NCBI RefSeq assembly: GCF_000582785.1
Contig: NZ_HG931175.1
Coordinates: 744,066 to 808,065, forward strand
Origin: Candidatus Blastococcus massiliensis AP3
GTDB lineage: Bacteria > Actinomycetota > Actinomycetes > Mycobacteriales > Geodermatophilaceae
DNA length: 64,000 nt
Reading direction: 5' to 3'
Below the pieces are notes generated by a model. That model was given only the letters and a program-made list of their open reading frames with translations. It was not told the DNA's origin and made no database searches. Made by a program: the position numbers and the translations under genes. Each line of letters starts with the position of its first letter. The first letter of the stretch is position 1. Below are positions 16,759-24,184 of the stretch, one piece after another.

Positions 16759-17259
16759 ATGCAGACGCTGGACCGCGACGAGCTGAGCACCGTCGTCGCC
16801 GCTGCCCCGGACGAGGTCTACGCCCTCGTCGCCGACGTGACCCGGACGCCGGAGTTCAGCCCCGACATCGTCAGCTGCCGATGGCTCGACGGCGCCGAGG
16901 GCCCTGCCCTCGGGGCGCGGTTCGAGGCGGTGAACCGGAACGAGCACGGGAAGACCTGGCGGAACCGGCCGGTCGTCGTCGCCGCGGAGCCGGGCCGCGA
17001 GTTCGCCTTCGCTCGCACCGAGCCGTTCGCCGGCACGATCGCGTGGCGCTACCGGTTCGAGCCGGTCGACGGCGGAACGCGGGTCACCGAGAGCTACGAG
17101 GTGGTGCGGCCGCTCACGCGGATCGGCTGGTTCGTCATCGAGAAGGTGTTCCGCGGCGGCGACCGGCGGACCCTGCTGCGCGAGGGGATGCAGACGACGC
17201 TGGAGCGGCTGCGGTCCACCGCCGAGGCCGCATCGACGCCTGGTCCGGGCCCCGGCTGA
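16759..17259 (+). CDS. SRPBCC (START-like) family protein
   Basis: The ATG at 16759 is preceded by GAGGAG at 16749-16754. The 166-residue protein follows the polyketide cyclase/START-like pattern: VVAAAPDEVYALVADVTRTP at the N-terminus, FEAVNRNEHGKTWRNRPVVV in the middle strands, and the long C-terminal helix LLREGMQTTLERLRSTAEA. Such proteins bind hydrophobic ligands in a helix-grip cavity. It lies in an operon with the TetR regulator, which suggests ligand-induced expression. Specific ligand and any catalysis are unknown. Confidence 0.82.
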   Translation: MQTLDRDELSTVVAAAPDEVYALVADVTRTPEFSPDIVSCRWLDGAEGPALGARFEAVNRNEHGKTWRNRPVVVAAEPGREFAFARTEPFAGTIAWRYRFEPVDGGTRVTESYEVVRPLTRIGWFVIEKVFRGGDRRTLLREGMQTTLERLRSTAEAASTPGPGPG

Positions 17260-17275
17260 CCGCGGCGCTCAGCCG
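17253..17275. terminator. short hairpin spanning two convergent stop codons
   Basis: CGGCTGA and TCAGCCG form a perfect 7-bp stem with a 9-base loop and include both stop codons of the convergent SRPBCC and sigma-factor genes. There is no T-run, so termination is only possible. Confidence 0.3.
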
Positions 17276-18555
17276 TGCAGCGGCGGGGCGCAGGCGACCG
17301 CACGGTCGAGCAGCAGCGTCCGTTCCCGCTCGTTGCGGGTCAGGGACGCGGCCCGCTCGAACTCCGCCCGCGCCTCGTCGCGGCGACCGAGCTGCTCCAG
17401 CAGGTCGCCGCGCACGGTGGGCAGCAGGTGGTAGCCGCGCAGCGCCGGCACGTCGGTGAGCGCATCGACCAGCTCCAGTGCCGTGCCGGGGCCGTACGCC
17501 CGCGAGACGGCCACCGCCCGGTTGAGCTCGACGACCGGCGAACCGGTGAGCTCGGCCAGCGCCTCGTAGAGGGCGGCGATGCGCACCCAGTCGGTCTCCT
17601 CGACGCTCCGGGCCCGCGCGTGACAGGCGCCGATCGCGGCCTGGAGCGCGTAGGGCCCGAGCGCGCGGCCGGACGCCTCGGCGCGCTCGAGCGCGGCCAG
17701 CCCGCGGGTGACGAGGACCCGGTCCCAGCGGCTGCGGTCCTGGTCGGCCAGGAGCACCGGCTCGCCGTCGGCGCCCACCCGCGCGGCGAGCCGGGAGGCC
17801 TGGATCTCCATGAGGGAGGCCAGTCCGTGCACCTCGGGCTCGCCCGGCACCAGCCCGGCCAGGACGCGGCCGAGCCGCAGCGCCTCCTGGCACAGGGCGG
17901 GGCGCACGAGGTCCTCGCCGGCGGTGGCCGAGTAGCCCTCGTTGAAGATCAGGTAGATCACCTCGAGCACCGAGGAGAGGCGGGCGGTGAAGTCCTCCCC
18001 CGCCGGCATCTCGAACGGCACCCGCGCGGCGCTCAGAGTCCGCTTGGCCCGCACGATGCGCTGCGCCAGCGTCTTCTCCGGCACGAGGAAGGCCCGCGCG
18101 ATCTCGTCGGTGGTCAGGCCGCCGACCAGTCGCAGGGTCAGGGCCACGCGGGCCTCGCGCGAGAGCACCGGGTGGCAGGAGATGAAGACCAGCCGCAGGA
18201 CGTCGTCCTCGACGACCTCGTCGAGCTCGGCGGCCCAGTCGGGCTCCTCGGCCTCCTGGAGCTCCCGGCCGAGCAGGGCGGTCTTGCGCTGCAGGTTCTC
18301 CGAGCGCCGGAAGGTGTCGATCGCCCGGTGCTTCGCCGTCGCCATCAGCCAGGCGCCCGGCTTGGCCGGCACGCCGGTGTCCCGCCACTGCTCCAGCGCG
18401 GCGAGCAGCGCGTCCTGGGCGAGGTCCTCGGCCAGGGCGACGTCGCCGGTGACCCGGCTCAGCGCACCGACGATCCGGGCGGACTCCATGCGCCAGACGG
18501 CGTCGACGACCTTGTGCAGGTTCGTCGACGCCGCGGGCGACGGGGGCGTGCTCAC
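17269..18555 (-). CDS. ECF42-type RNA polymerase sigma factor with C-terminal helical extension
   Basis: This 428-residue GTG-start protein has sigma region 2 (DVALAEDLAQDALLAAL, PGAWLMATAKHRAIDTFRR) and region 4 (LVGGLTTDEIARAFLVPEKT, LAQRIVRAKRTL). It continues with a ~220-residue helical, TPR-like extension (YHLLPTVRGDLLEQLGRRDE) that defines the ECF42 group. ECF42 factors lack a classical anti-sigma factor and are encoded beside DGPF/YCII proteins, as here, where its start overlaps the DGPF stop by 4 bp. The extension is known to be needed for activity in this group. Target genes likely include its own operon; see the promoter at 19047-19073. Confidence 0.92.
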   Translation of the reverse strand: MSTPPSPAASTNLHKVVDAVWRMESARIVGALSRVTGDVALAEDLAQDALLAALEQWRDTGVPAKPGAWLMATAKHRAIDTFRRSENLQRKTALLGRELQEAEEPDWAAELDEVVEDDVLRLVFISCHPVLSREARVALTLRLVGGLTTDEIARAFLVPEKTLAQRIVRAKRTLSAARVPFEMPAGEDFTARLSSVLEVIYLIFNEGYSATAGEDLVRPALCQEALRLGRVLAGLVPGEPEVHGLASLMEIQASRLAARVGADGEPVLLADQDRSRWDRVLVTRGLAALERAEASGRALGPYALQAAIGACHARARSVEETDWVRIAALYEALAELTGSPVVELNRAVAVSRAYGPGTALELVDALTDVPALRGYHLLPTVRGDLLEQLGRRDEARAEFERAASLTRNERERTLLLDRAVACAPPLHG

Positions 18556-18977
18556 GCGCCGCGTTGCTGCGCCGTCGCCTCGCGCAGCCGGTCCTCCTTC
18601 TCCTGCAGCTCGGGCGTGAAGGCGTCGCCGAAGTCCTCCGGCACGGAGAAGGGGCGGATCTCCAGCTCACCGCCGCGGAACGGCGCCTTCCGCGCCCACT
18701 CGACGGCCTCCTCCTTGGAGGACACCTCCCAGACCCAGTAGCCGGAGACCAGCTCCTTGGTCTCGGTGAACGGGCCGTCGACGACCGTGGCCCCGCCCTG
18801 CTCGTCGAACCGCACGCGGGCCCCGTGCGAGCTGGGGCGCAGACCGTCGCCGTCCAGCATGATCCCGGCCTTGACCAGCTCCTCGTTGTAGGCGCCCATC
18901 GCCTCGAGCATCCCCGTGCTCGGCATCTCGCCCCGCTCGCTGGCCTCGGTCGCCTTGACGATCACCATGACGCGCAT
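18552..18977 (-). CDS. YCII/DGPF-domain protein, ECF42 partner
   Basis: This 141-residue protein starts MRVMVIVKATEASERGEMP and contains GATVVDGPFTETKELVSGYW, the D-G-P-F motif naming the family, followed by WARKAPFRGGELEIRPF. DGPF proteins have a ferredoxin-like YCII fold and are the conserved neighbours and regulon members of ECF42 sigma factors. Its role may be enzymatic or signalling and is not settled. The gene precedes and overlaps the sigma gene in one operon. Confidence 0.9.
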   Translation of the reverse strand: MRVMVIVKATEASERGEMPSTGMLEAMGAYNEELVKAGIMLDGDGLRPSSHGARVRFDEQGGATVVDGPFTETKELVSGYWVWEVSSKEEAVEWARKAPFRGGELEIRPFSVPEDFGDAFTPELQEKEDRLREATAQQRGA

Positions 18978-19046
18978 CGGACTCCTCCTGTCGATCCGAA
19001 CGGGAGCCGGTCCTCGTGACCGGCGCGGGTTCCGCTCTACCTTTCC

Positions 19047-19073
19047 GTCGATCGGGCCCCGCCGGAATCGACA
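19047..19073 (-). promoter_or_regulatory. candidate ECF promoter of the DGPF-sigma operon
   Basis: On the minus strand TGTCGA (19073-19068) and CGAC (19050-19047) are separated by 17 bases and lie about 70 bases upstream of the DGPF start. TGTCGA is the -35 reported for ECF42-type promoters as I recall it; the -10 match is weaker. It is consistent with autoregulation. Confidence 0.5.
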
Positions 19074-19123
19074 CGACCGTGGAAGAAACTTCCGGGAGCG
19101 CCCTCACGGGGTAGGCGCACCCC

Positions 19124-19807
19124 ATGGAGAGACAGGAGACGGTCCACGACGAGACCCCCGAGGCCGAAGGCCTGGCCCGGCGGCTCGACAAGCCGATGGG
19201 GATCCTGGGGCTGGTCTTCGTGCTGGTGGTGCTGGGGCAGTCGCTGGCCGAGGAGCCCTGGCTCGTGACCGCCCTGACCGTGTTCGGCTGGGTGGCCTGG
19301 GTCGTCTTCGTGGCCGAATTCGTCTACCGGGCGGGGTCCGCGCAGGACAAGCGCCGGTTCTGGGCCCGCAACTGGTGACAGCTGATCTTCCTGGCGATCC
19401 CGTTCCTCCGGTTCTTCCGCGCACTCACGTTCCTGCGTTTCGCGCGGGTGGCGAGGACGGCCCGCGTCGGAGGCGTGCTCTCGGCAGCGGTCCGGGGCTC
19501 GCGATCGGCGGGCCGCCTGCTCTCCGGACGGATCGGCTGGCTGGGTGCCGTCACCGGCGTCGTCATCCTCGCCGCGAGCCAGCTGCTGTACGTCCTGGGC
19601 GACTACGGCGACTACGCGGTGGCCCTGTACGACGCCGCCCTCGCCACGGTCAGTGCCAGACCGCTCTCCGCGGACAGCGGGCTGGCGCGCTTCCTCGACG
19701 TCGTCCTCGCCGTCTACTCGGTGGCCGTCTTCGCCACCGTGGCCGGAGCCCTCGGGGCGTACTTCCTGGAGCGGAACCGGCCGGCGACCGCTGATCCGGC
19801 CGCCTGA
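19124..19807 (+). pseudogene. voltage-gated-channel-like membrane protein with an in-frame TGA
   Basis: One continuous frame runs from ATG 19124 to TGA 19805-19807 with a single internal TGA at 19376-19378. Before it lies KPMGILGLVFVLVVLGQS and WVAWVVFVAEFVYR, like S1 and S2 of an ion channel. After it come QLIFLAIPFLRFFRAL, an Arg-rich S4-like TFLRFARVARTARV, and two further hydrophobic segments ending AYFLERN. The local context NW-stop-QLIF suggests an original Trp (TGG to TGA). The pore-loop position reads AALATVSARPLS, without the TVGYG filter of potassium channels. So the ancestor was either a channel-like protein of other function or already degenerate. Full length would be 227 residues. 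Confidence 0.7.
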
Positions 19808-19849
19808 CCGGCCCGCATGATCGGCCGGGCAACCGGGAAGGGCGGTGCG

Positions 19850-21076
19850 ATGACCACCGACGTACTGCTGCTGACCGGCGGCCTGCTCGCCATCGGGGTG
19901 GCTGCGCTGTCGACCCGGCTGCGCCGGCTCCCCGTGTCGGAACCGCTCGTCGGGCTGCTGGTGGGGATCGCGATCGGCCCCGCCGTGCTCGACCTGCTCC
20001 CCGTGGCGCCGATGACCGAGGACCAGACCTGGCTGCACACGGCGACCCGGCTGTTGCTGGCCATCTCGGTCATGTCGGTGGCGCTGAGGTACCCGTTCGG
20101 CGACGCCCGGTCGCGGCTTCGTCCGGTCCTGCTGCTGGTCGCCGTCGCGATGCCGGCCATGGCGGTCGTCACCGCCGGGCTCTCCGCGGCTTTCCTCGGG
20201 TTGGGACTGGGCGCGGCCGCACTGCTGGGCGCCGCGCTGTGCCCGACCGATCCGGTGCTCGCCTCCAACGTCGTGACCGGCGGGCCCGCGGAGGAGGACC
20301 TGCCGGCCCGGGACCGGCAGCTCCTGTCGCTGGAGTCCGGTGCCAACGACGGCCTGGCGCTGCCGCTGGTCCTGCTCGCCGTGGCGCTCGCCGGGCCCCT
20401 GTCCGGCGGGGAGGCACTCCTGGAGTCGCTGTGGCAGGTGGCGGGCGCCGTGGTCGTGGGGGCAGCGCTCGGCTGGCTGGGTGGCCGGGCCCTGCGCGCC
20501 GGCGAGGAGCACGGGTCCACCGACCACGGTCCGCTGGCGTTGTTCACCGTCGTCCTCGCTTTCGCGGTCCTCGGCCTCTCCGGGATCATCAAGGTCGACG
20601 GCGTGCTCGCGGTGTTCGTCTGCGGCCTGGCGTTCAACCTGGTGGCCTCGGGCCCGGAGCGGACCACCGACGCCCCGATCGACGAGGCGATCAACCGCTT
20701 CCTGGTGATCCCCCTGTTCATCGCCGTGGGGGCGGCCCTCCCCTGGTCGGCGTGGGCCGACCTCGGCTGGCAGGGTCCGGCGCTGGCCGTCGCCGTCCTG
20801 CTGTTCCGCCGCCTACCGGTCCTGCTGCTGGTGCGCCGCCCGCTGCGGCTGGGGCTGCCCGACGCCGTCCACCTGGGCTGGTTCGGCCCGATCGGGGTCT
20901 CCGCGCTGTTCTACCTGTCGATGGAGGCCGAGCGACTGGGCGCCGACCCGACCGTCCTGGCCGCCGGCACCCTGGTCGTCGCGGCGAGCACGGTGGTGCA
21001 CGGCGTCACCGCGGCGCCCGGGCGGGTCCTGTACCGCCGGGCCGCCGACCGGCAGGAGGCCGGCGCTCAGTCCTGA
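19850..21076 (+). CDS. cation:proton antiporter, CPA1 family
   Basis: The ATG at 19850 follows GGGAAGGG; an upstream in-frame ATG at 19817 adds a non-hydrophobic tail and is less likely. The 408-residue protein has about 12 hydrophobic segments and the NhaP-type signatures ALCPTDPVLASNVV and LLSLESGANDGLALPLVLL, where the Asp pair carries the transported ion and proton. It should exchange Na+ or K+ for H+ across the membrane. It overlaps the convergent potassium channel gene by 10 bp at the 3' end. Confidence 0.88.
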   Translation: MTTDVLLLTGGLLAIGVAALSTRLRRLPVSEPLVGLLVGIAIGPAVLDLLPVAPMTEDQTWLHTATRLLLAISVMSVALRYPFGDARSRLRPVLLLVAVAMPAMAVVTAGLSAAFLGLGLGAAALLGAALCPTDPVLASNVVTGGPAEEDLPARDRQLLSLESGANDGLALPLVLLAVALAGPLSGGEALLESLWQVAGAVVVGAALGWLGGRALRAGEEHGSTDHGPLALFTVVLAFAVLGLSGIIKVDGVLAVFVCGLAFNLVASGPERTTDAPIDEAINRFLVIPLFIAVGAALPWSAWADLGWQGPALAVAVLLFRRLPVLLLVRRPLRLGLPDAVHLGWFGPIGVSALFYLSMEAERLGADPTVLAAGTLVVAASTVVHGVTAAPGRVLYRRAADRQEAGAQS

Positions 21077-21966
21077 CCGGCGTAGTCGTGGGCGCGGGCG
21101 TAGGCGGCCAGCACCTCGTCGGTCGACCCGCCGACGTGCAGGAACTGCTCGTCCAGGACGTGGGCGAAGTCGTCGATGGCCGCCTGCAGGAGTCCGGCCG
21201 CGATCCGGACGTCCCGCCGAGGAGCGGAATGACCGGCGTGCGCGAGGCCGGCGGCGACGCCGAGCATCGCCGGCAACGCGGCCTCCTCGTCGCCGTCCCG
21301 GAAGTAGAACGTCTCGGTGTACTGCGTGACGTCGACACGCACCTGCGCCAGCGTTCCCGCCAGGCTCTCCAGCAGCGGCGCGGCCACGCTGGAGTCGGGG
21401 TCGTGCAGCAGCTCCTCGGCCGGGACCGCGCGCAGCTGCGCCAGCCGCACGGCGAACGCGCGCCGCCGGATCAGCGCCGGGTAGACCTGCAGCACCCAGG
21501 TCACCGACGCCGTCAGCAGGGCGAACCCGATCAGCGCCTGCACCGGCACCGCGATCCGCAGCCAGCCGCTCACCGGCACGACGTCCCCGAAGCCGAGCGT
21601 GGCGAGGGTGACGGTCGAGAGGTAGACCGCGTCCAGCACCTCGCTGCGCTCGCTGACGTCCAGCCCGCTCTGGAAGACGAACCCCTCGGGCAGGTGCGGC
21701 CCGTAGACCAGGGCGCCGCCGGTCACCAGCAACACGATCCAGGCGAGGATCACGGCGCCGAGGGCGACCGGGCCGGTCTGCACCCCGGCACCACCACGCT
21801 TCCGCAGGTGTCGACCCACCCACCACACGGCACGCATGACCCGCGAGCTGATGCTGCCGCGGCCGCTGGGGTGCCACAGCGTGTGGAAGATGTCCCGCAG
21901 CGCGACCAGGACGACGAGGACCCCCGCCGCGGTGATCGACCAGTCGAGCCATGCCACCCCGGTCAC
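21067..21966 (-). CDS. two-pore-helix potassium channel family protein
   Basis: This 299-residue protein has an N-terminal hydrophobic segment (ITAAGVLVVLVALRDIF), a second at residue ~75 (LGAVILAWIVLLVTGGALVY), the pore loop VYLSTVTLATLGFGDVVPV with the filter TLGFGD, and the inner helix VPVQALIGFALLTASVTWVL. A cytoplasmic C-terminal helical domain of ~140 residues follows. The GFG variant of the filter is common in bacterial channels. Opposite the antiporter gene, it suggests a small cation-homeostasis cluster with the broken channel gene and the DUF421 gene. Confidence 0.88.
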   Translation of the reverse strand: MTGVAWLDWSITAAGVLVVLVALRDIFHTLWHPSGRGSISSRVMRAVWWVGRHLRKRGGAGVQTGPVALGAVILAWIVLLVTGGALVYGPHLPEGFVFQSGLDVSERSEVLDAVYLSTVTLATLGFGDVVPVSGWLRIAVPVQALIGFALLTASVTWVLQVYPALIRRRAFAVRLAQLRAVPAEELLHDPDSSVAAPLLESLAGTLAQVRVDVTQYTETFYFRDGDEEAALPAMLGVAAGLAHAGHSAPRRDVRIAAGLLQAAIDDFAHVLDEQFLHVGGSTDEVLAAYARAHDYAGQD

Positions 21967-22013
21967 CCTGCCAAAGGACGGGTCATCCGGCCGGACGGGG
22001 TAGGGCTCCTCTC

Positions 22014-22526
22014 ATGTGGTTCGACTCCTGGTCCGACATCGTCCGCGTCCTCGCCGTGGGCGCCGCCGCCTACGTGACCGTGATCGTGGTGCTCCGGGCG
22101 ACCGGCAAGCGCACGCTCAGCAAGCTCAACGCCTTCGACTGGGTGGTGAGCGTGGCGCTCGGCTCCACGCTGGCGACCATCCTGCTGAGCAGCGACGTGT
22201 CCTGGGCCGAAGGCGCGACGGCGCTGGCCCTGCTCGCGTTCCTGCAGTTCGCGGTGGCCTGGACGACCACCCACCTGCCGGGCGGCCGGTCGGTGGTCAC
22301 GGCGCGGCCCACCCTGCTGCTGGACGACGGCCGGCTGCTGCCGCACGCGCTGAAGGAGCAGCGGGTGACCGAGGACGAGATCCGGCAGGCCGTCCGGGCG
22401 ACCGGCAGCGGGGACCTGGGCAGCGTCGCGGCGGTGGTGCTGGAGTCCGACGGCTCGTTCAGCGTCATCTCCGCCTCCCAGGCCGGCGACCGTTCGGCCC
22501 TCGACGGGGTGCGGCGGGCGGCGTAG
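22014..22526 (+). CDS. DUF421 (YetF/YcaP-like) membrane protein
   Basis: The ATG at 22014 starts a 170-residue protein with three hydrophobic segments followed by a soluble domain. GKRTLSKLNAFDWVVSVALG matches the conserved G-K-R-x-L-S-x-L-x-x-F-D motif of DUF421. ARPTLLLDDGRLLPHALKEQ and VTEDEIRQAVRATG match the following cytoplasmic domain. The length is at the short end of the family. The role is unknown; some members are linked to spore or envelope functions. Confidence 0.85.
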   Translation: MWFDSWSDIVRVLAVGAAAYVTVIVVLRATGKRTLSKLNAFDWVVSVALGSTLATILLSSDVSWAEGATALALLAFLQFAVAWTTTHLPGGRSVVTARPTLLLDDGRLLPHALKEQRVTEDEIRQAVRATGSGDLGSVAAVVLESDGSFSVISASQAGDRSALDGVRRAA

Positions 22527-22572
22527 CCGCCGGCGGGCGTGTGCCGGCCGCCGCTCCGGGTAGCCGCGCTCC

Positions 22573-22950
22573 ATGGCTGACGACGGGGGCGGGTTCGCGG
22601 GACGACTGGGCGCGACGGTCGAGGCCGCCGACGACGGATCGGCCCGGGTCGCCTTCGAGGTGACCGAGGAGCACCTCAACCCCGCGGGCACGTTGCACGG
22701 CGGCGTGCTCGCCACGCTGGTGGACACGGCGATGGGGACGGCGGTGCGCACGGCCACCGGGGACGACGACGTCCCGGCGACCAGTCAGCTCACGGTGACT
22801 TACCTGCGGCCGGGCAAGCCGGGCGCGCTGCAGGTGACCGCGCGGGTGCGCACGAAGGGCGAGCACCTGACCGTCTGCGAGGCCGACGTCGAGCAGGACG
22901 GCCGGGCCATCGGGCACGCCGTCGCCACGTTCGCCCTGCTGCACCGCTGA
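22573..22950 (+). CDS. PaaI-type hotdog-fold thioesterase
   Basis: This 125-residue protein has the hotdog signature EHLNPAGTLHGGVLATLVDTAMG, in which the H-G-G and the Asp of LVDTAMG form the active site of PaaI-like acyl-CoA thioesterases. VTYLRPGKPGALQVTARV supplies the central strands. It is predicted to hydrolyse acyl- or aryl-CoA thioesters in the cytoplasm; the substrate is unknown. It follows DUF421 by 46 bp on the same strand. Confidence 0.9.
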   Translation: MADDGGGFAGRLGATVEAADDGSARVAFEVTEEHLNPAGTLHGGVLATLVDTAMGTAVRTATGDDDVPATSQLTVTYLRPGKPGALQVTARVRTKGEHLTVCEADVEQDGRAIGHAVATFALLHR

Positions 22951-22963
22951 GCGGCGCTCCGGC

Positions 22964-23131
22964 TCACTGGTTGAGCTGGCTCACCAGCAGGATGAACAGG
23001 AAGATCAGCACGATCCCCGCGATGAAGACGGCGGGGATCAGCAACCGGCCGCGCCTGCGACCGGCCTCGGTCGACTCCCCGTGCGCCAGGTCGGGGTCGT
23101 CGTCGCGTGGGGGCTGCGGGGCGGTGGACAT
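22964..23131 (-). CDS. small C-tail-anchored membrane protein
   Basis: The ATG at 23131 has GGAGGAG 7 bases upstream, which favours this short frame over the longer open frame. The 55-residue product is hydrophilic for 30 residues (MSTAPQPPRDDDPDLAHG) then has GRLLIPAVFIAGIVLIFLFI, one membrane helix near the C-terminus. No family is recognised. It is convergent with the thioesterase gene. Confidence 0.65.
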   Translation of the reverse strand: MSTAPQPPRDDDPDLAHGESTEAGRRRGRLLIPAVFIAGIVLIFLFILLVSQLNQ

Positions 23132-23276
23132 GGCGGCTCCTCCGGAGGTCGTGCGCGACCGTCCCGGCGACGGCTGGGGCGGGGGGGCCCGGCGGGGCGG
23201 CAGGGCACCCGATCGGGTCATGCCCACCAGATCGGTCGTCACGCACGGGCGCCAGGGGCTGGTGCCGCCCGGTAGC

Positions 23277-23563
23277 GTGAGGCGTGTCCGCACGGTTCCC
23301 GCTGCGGCGTCTCCAGGAGGCACCCCGTTCACGCCGATCACGGACGCTGCGCTGAAGCCCACCTCGGCTGCCCCTGCCGTGGGGACCGGGCCCTCCACGA
23401 GGAGCGGTCCACCGAGATCGCCGAGGCCCGCGCCCGCGCTCAGGAGCCGGTGGAGTGCCCCGAGTGCGGGGGCACCGCCACGCCCCTGCAGATCGTGACG
23501 TGGGGGCACTGCCGCCCCTGCCACACCGCGAACTCGCGCTCGATCCAGCCGCTGCGCTGGTAG
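23277..23563 (+). pseudogene. small C4 zinc-ribbon protein gene with an apparent frameshift
   Basis: The end of this region encodes ARARAQEPVECPECGGTATP and then HCRPCHTANSRSIQPLRW with a TAG at 23561-23563, so two CxxC pairs form a convincing zinc ribbon. Upstream, PFTPITDAALKPTSAAPAV lies in the neighbouring frame, and adding one G to the run GGGG at 23381-23384 joins both into one protein. The start is unclear: a GTG at 23277 is in frame, and AGGAGG at 23313-23318 has no start codon at the proper distance. It may be a decayed gene or a sequencing error; the boundaries are approximate. Confidence 0.45.
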
Positions 23564-23578
23564 CCGGGCGGAGGGTCC

Positions 23579-23986
23579 TCAGCGAGCGGGACGGGAGCCG
23601 GCCAGCTCGCGGGCGGACGCGGCCGCGTCGTCGTCCAGCGACTGCTCGACCGACGCCAGGAAGGTGTCCCACGCCTGCTGCGGGGTGACCCCCAGTGCCC
23701 GGGCGATCTGCTCCCAGCCGGCCCCGCCGCGCAGTGCGGCCCGGATGCCGATGAGCTGGCTGTCGTGCGCCTTGCGGGAGACGACCTCGCCGAGAGCCAG
23801 CAGTTCCAGGGCCTCGGCGGTGTCGAGCGAGGTGTCGTGGGCCTTGAGCGAACTCCAGTCGTCCTCGTCGTCGTCGCGCACCGTGTTCAGGGCGGTGCTG
23901 CCGTTGTCACGCCGGCTGAGGAAATCCAGCCGGGTGGCGGCCGTGGTCAGCGACTCGGCCGCCAGGTCCTCGGGAGTGATGCTCAT
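23579..23986 (-). CDS. hypothetical helical protein with HTH-like C-terminus
   Basis: I chose the ATG at 23986 (MSITPEDLAAESLTTAATRL); a start at 24037 would add 17 residues including an odd Cys-rich stretch. The 135-residue protein is helical and acidic, and RGGAGWEQIARALGVTPQQA looks like a helix-turn-helix. The first ~100 residues resemble short actinobacterial proteins of unknown role. DNA binding is a guess. A strong hairpin lies upstream at 24078-24114. Confidence 0.6.
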   Translation of the reverse strand: MSITPEDLAAESLTTAATRLDFLSRRDNGSTALNTVRDDDEDDWSSLKAHDTSLDTAEALELLALGEVVSRKAHDSQLIGIRAALRGGAGWEQIARALGVTPQQAWDTFLASVEQSLDDDAAASARELAGSRPAR

Positions 23987-24077
23987 GCACGAGGTGTCCC
24001 CCACCTCCTCGGCGTGGCAAACCGGCGGGGGACGCATCTCACCCGACCGGTGCGCTGATTCACCGTCCGCACACGCG

Positions 24078-24114
24078 ACAGGGCCCGCACCCCGGGTGGG
24101 GGTGCGGGCCCTGT
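24078..24114 (-). terminator. strong GC hairpin after the ferritin-like gene
   Basis: ACAGGGCCCGCACCCC (24078-24093) pairs perfectly with GGGGTGCGGGCCCTGT (24099-24114) over 16 bp with a 5-base loop. It lies about 70 bases downstream of the stop of the minus-strand gene at 24185-25159, beyond the structured repeat. There is no long T-run, as is common for actinobacterial terminators. Confidence 0.65.
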
Positions 24115-24126
24115 CAGGCGGTTCAT

Positions 24127-24183
24127 GGCCCCGTCCCGAGGCTCACCCCGAGCGTGCGAGGGGTGAGGAGGACGGGGTCCTCT
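24127..24183 (+). repeat. 57-nt structured dispersed repeat, copy 2
   Basis: This is the second copy of the element at 3966-4022. Outer arms CCCCGTCC and GGACGGGG are retained. The inner stem CTCACCCC/GGGGTGAG is a perfect 8 bp around the loop GAGCGTGCGA, and two of its pairs differ from copy 1 while still pairing. It abuts the stop codon (24185) of the minus-strand gene. Confidence 0.8.
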
Positions 24184-24184
24184 T

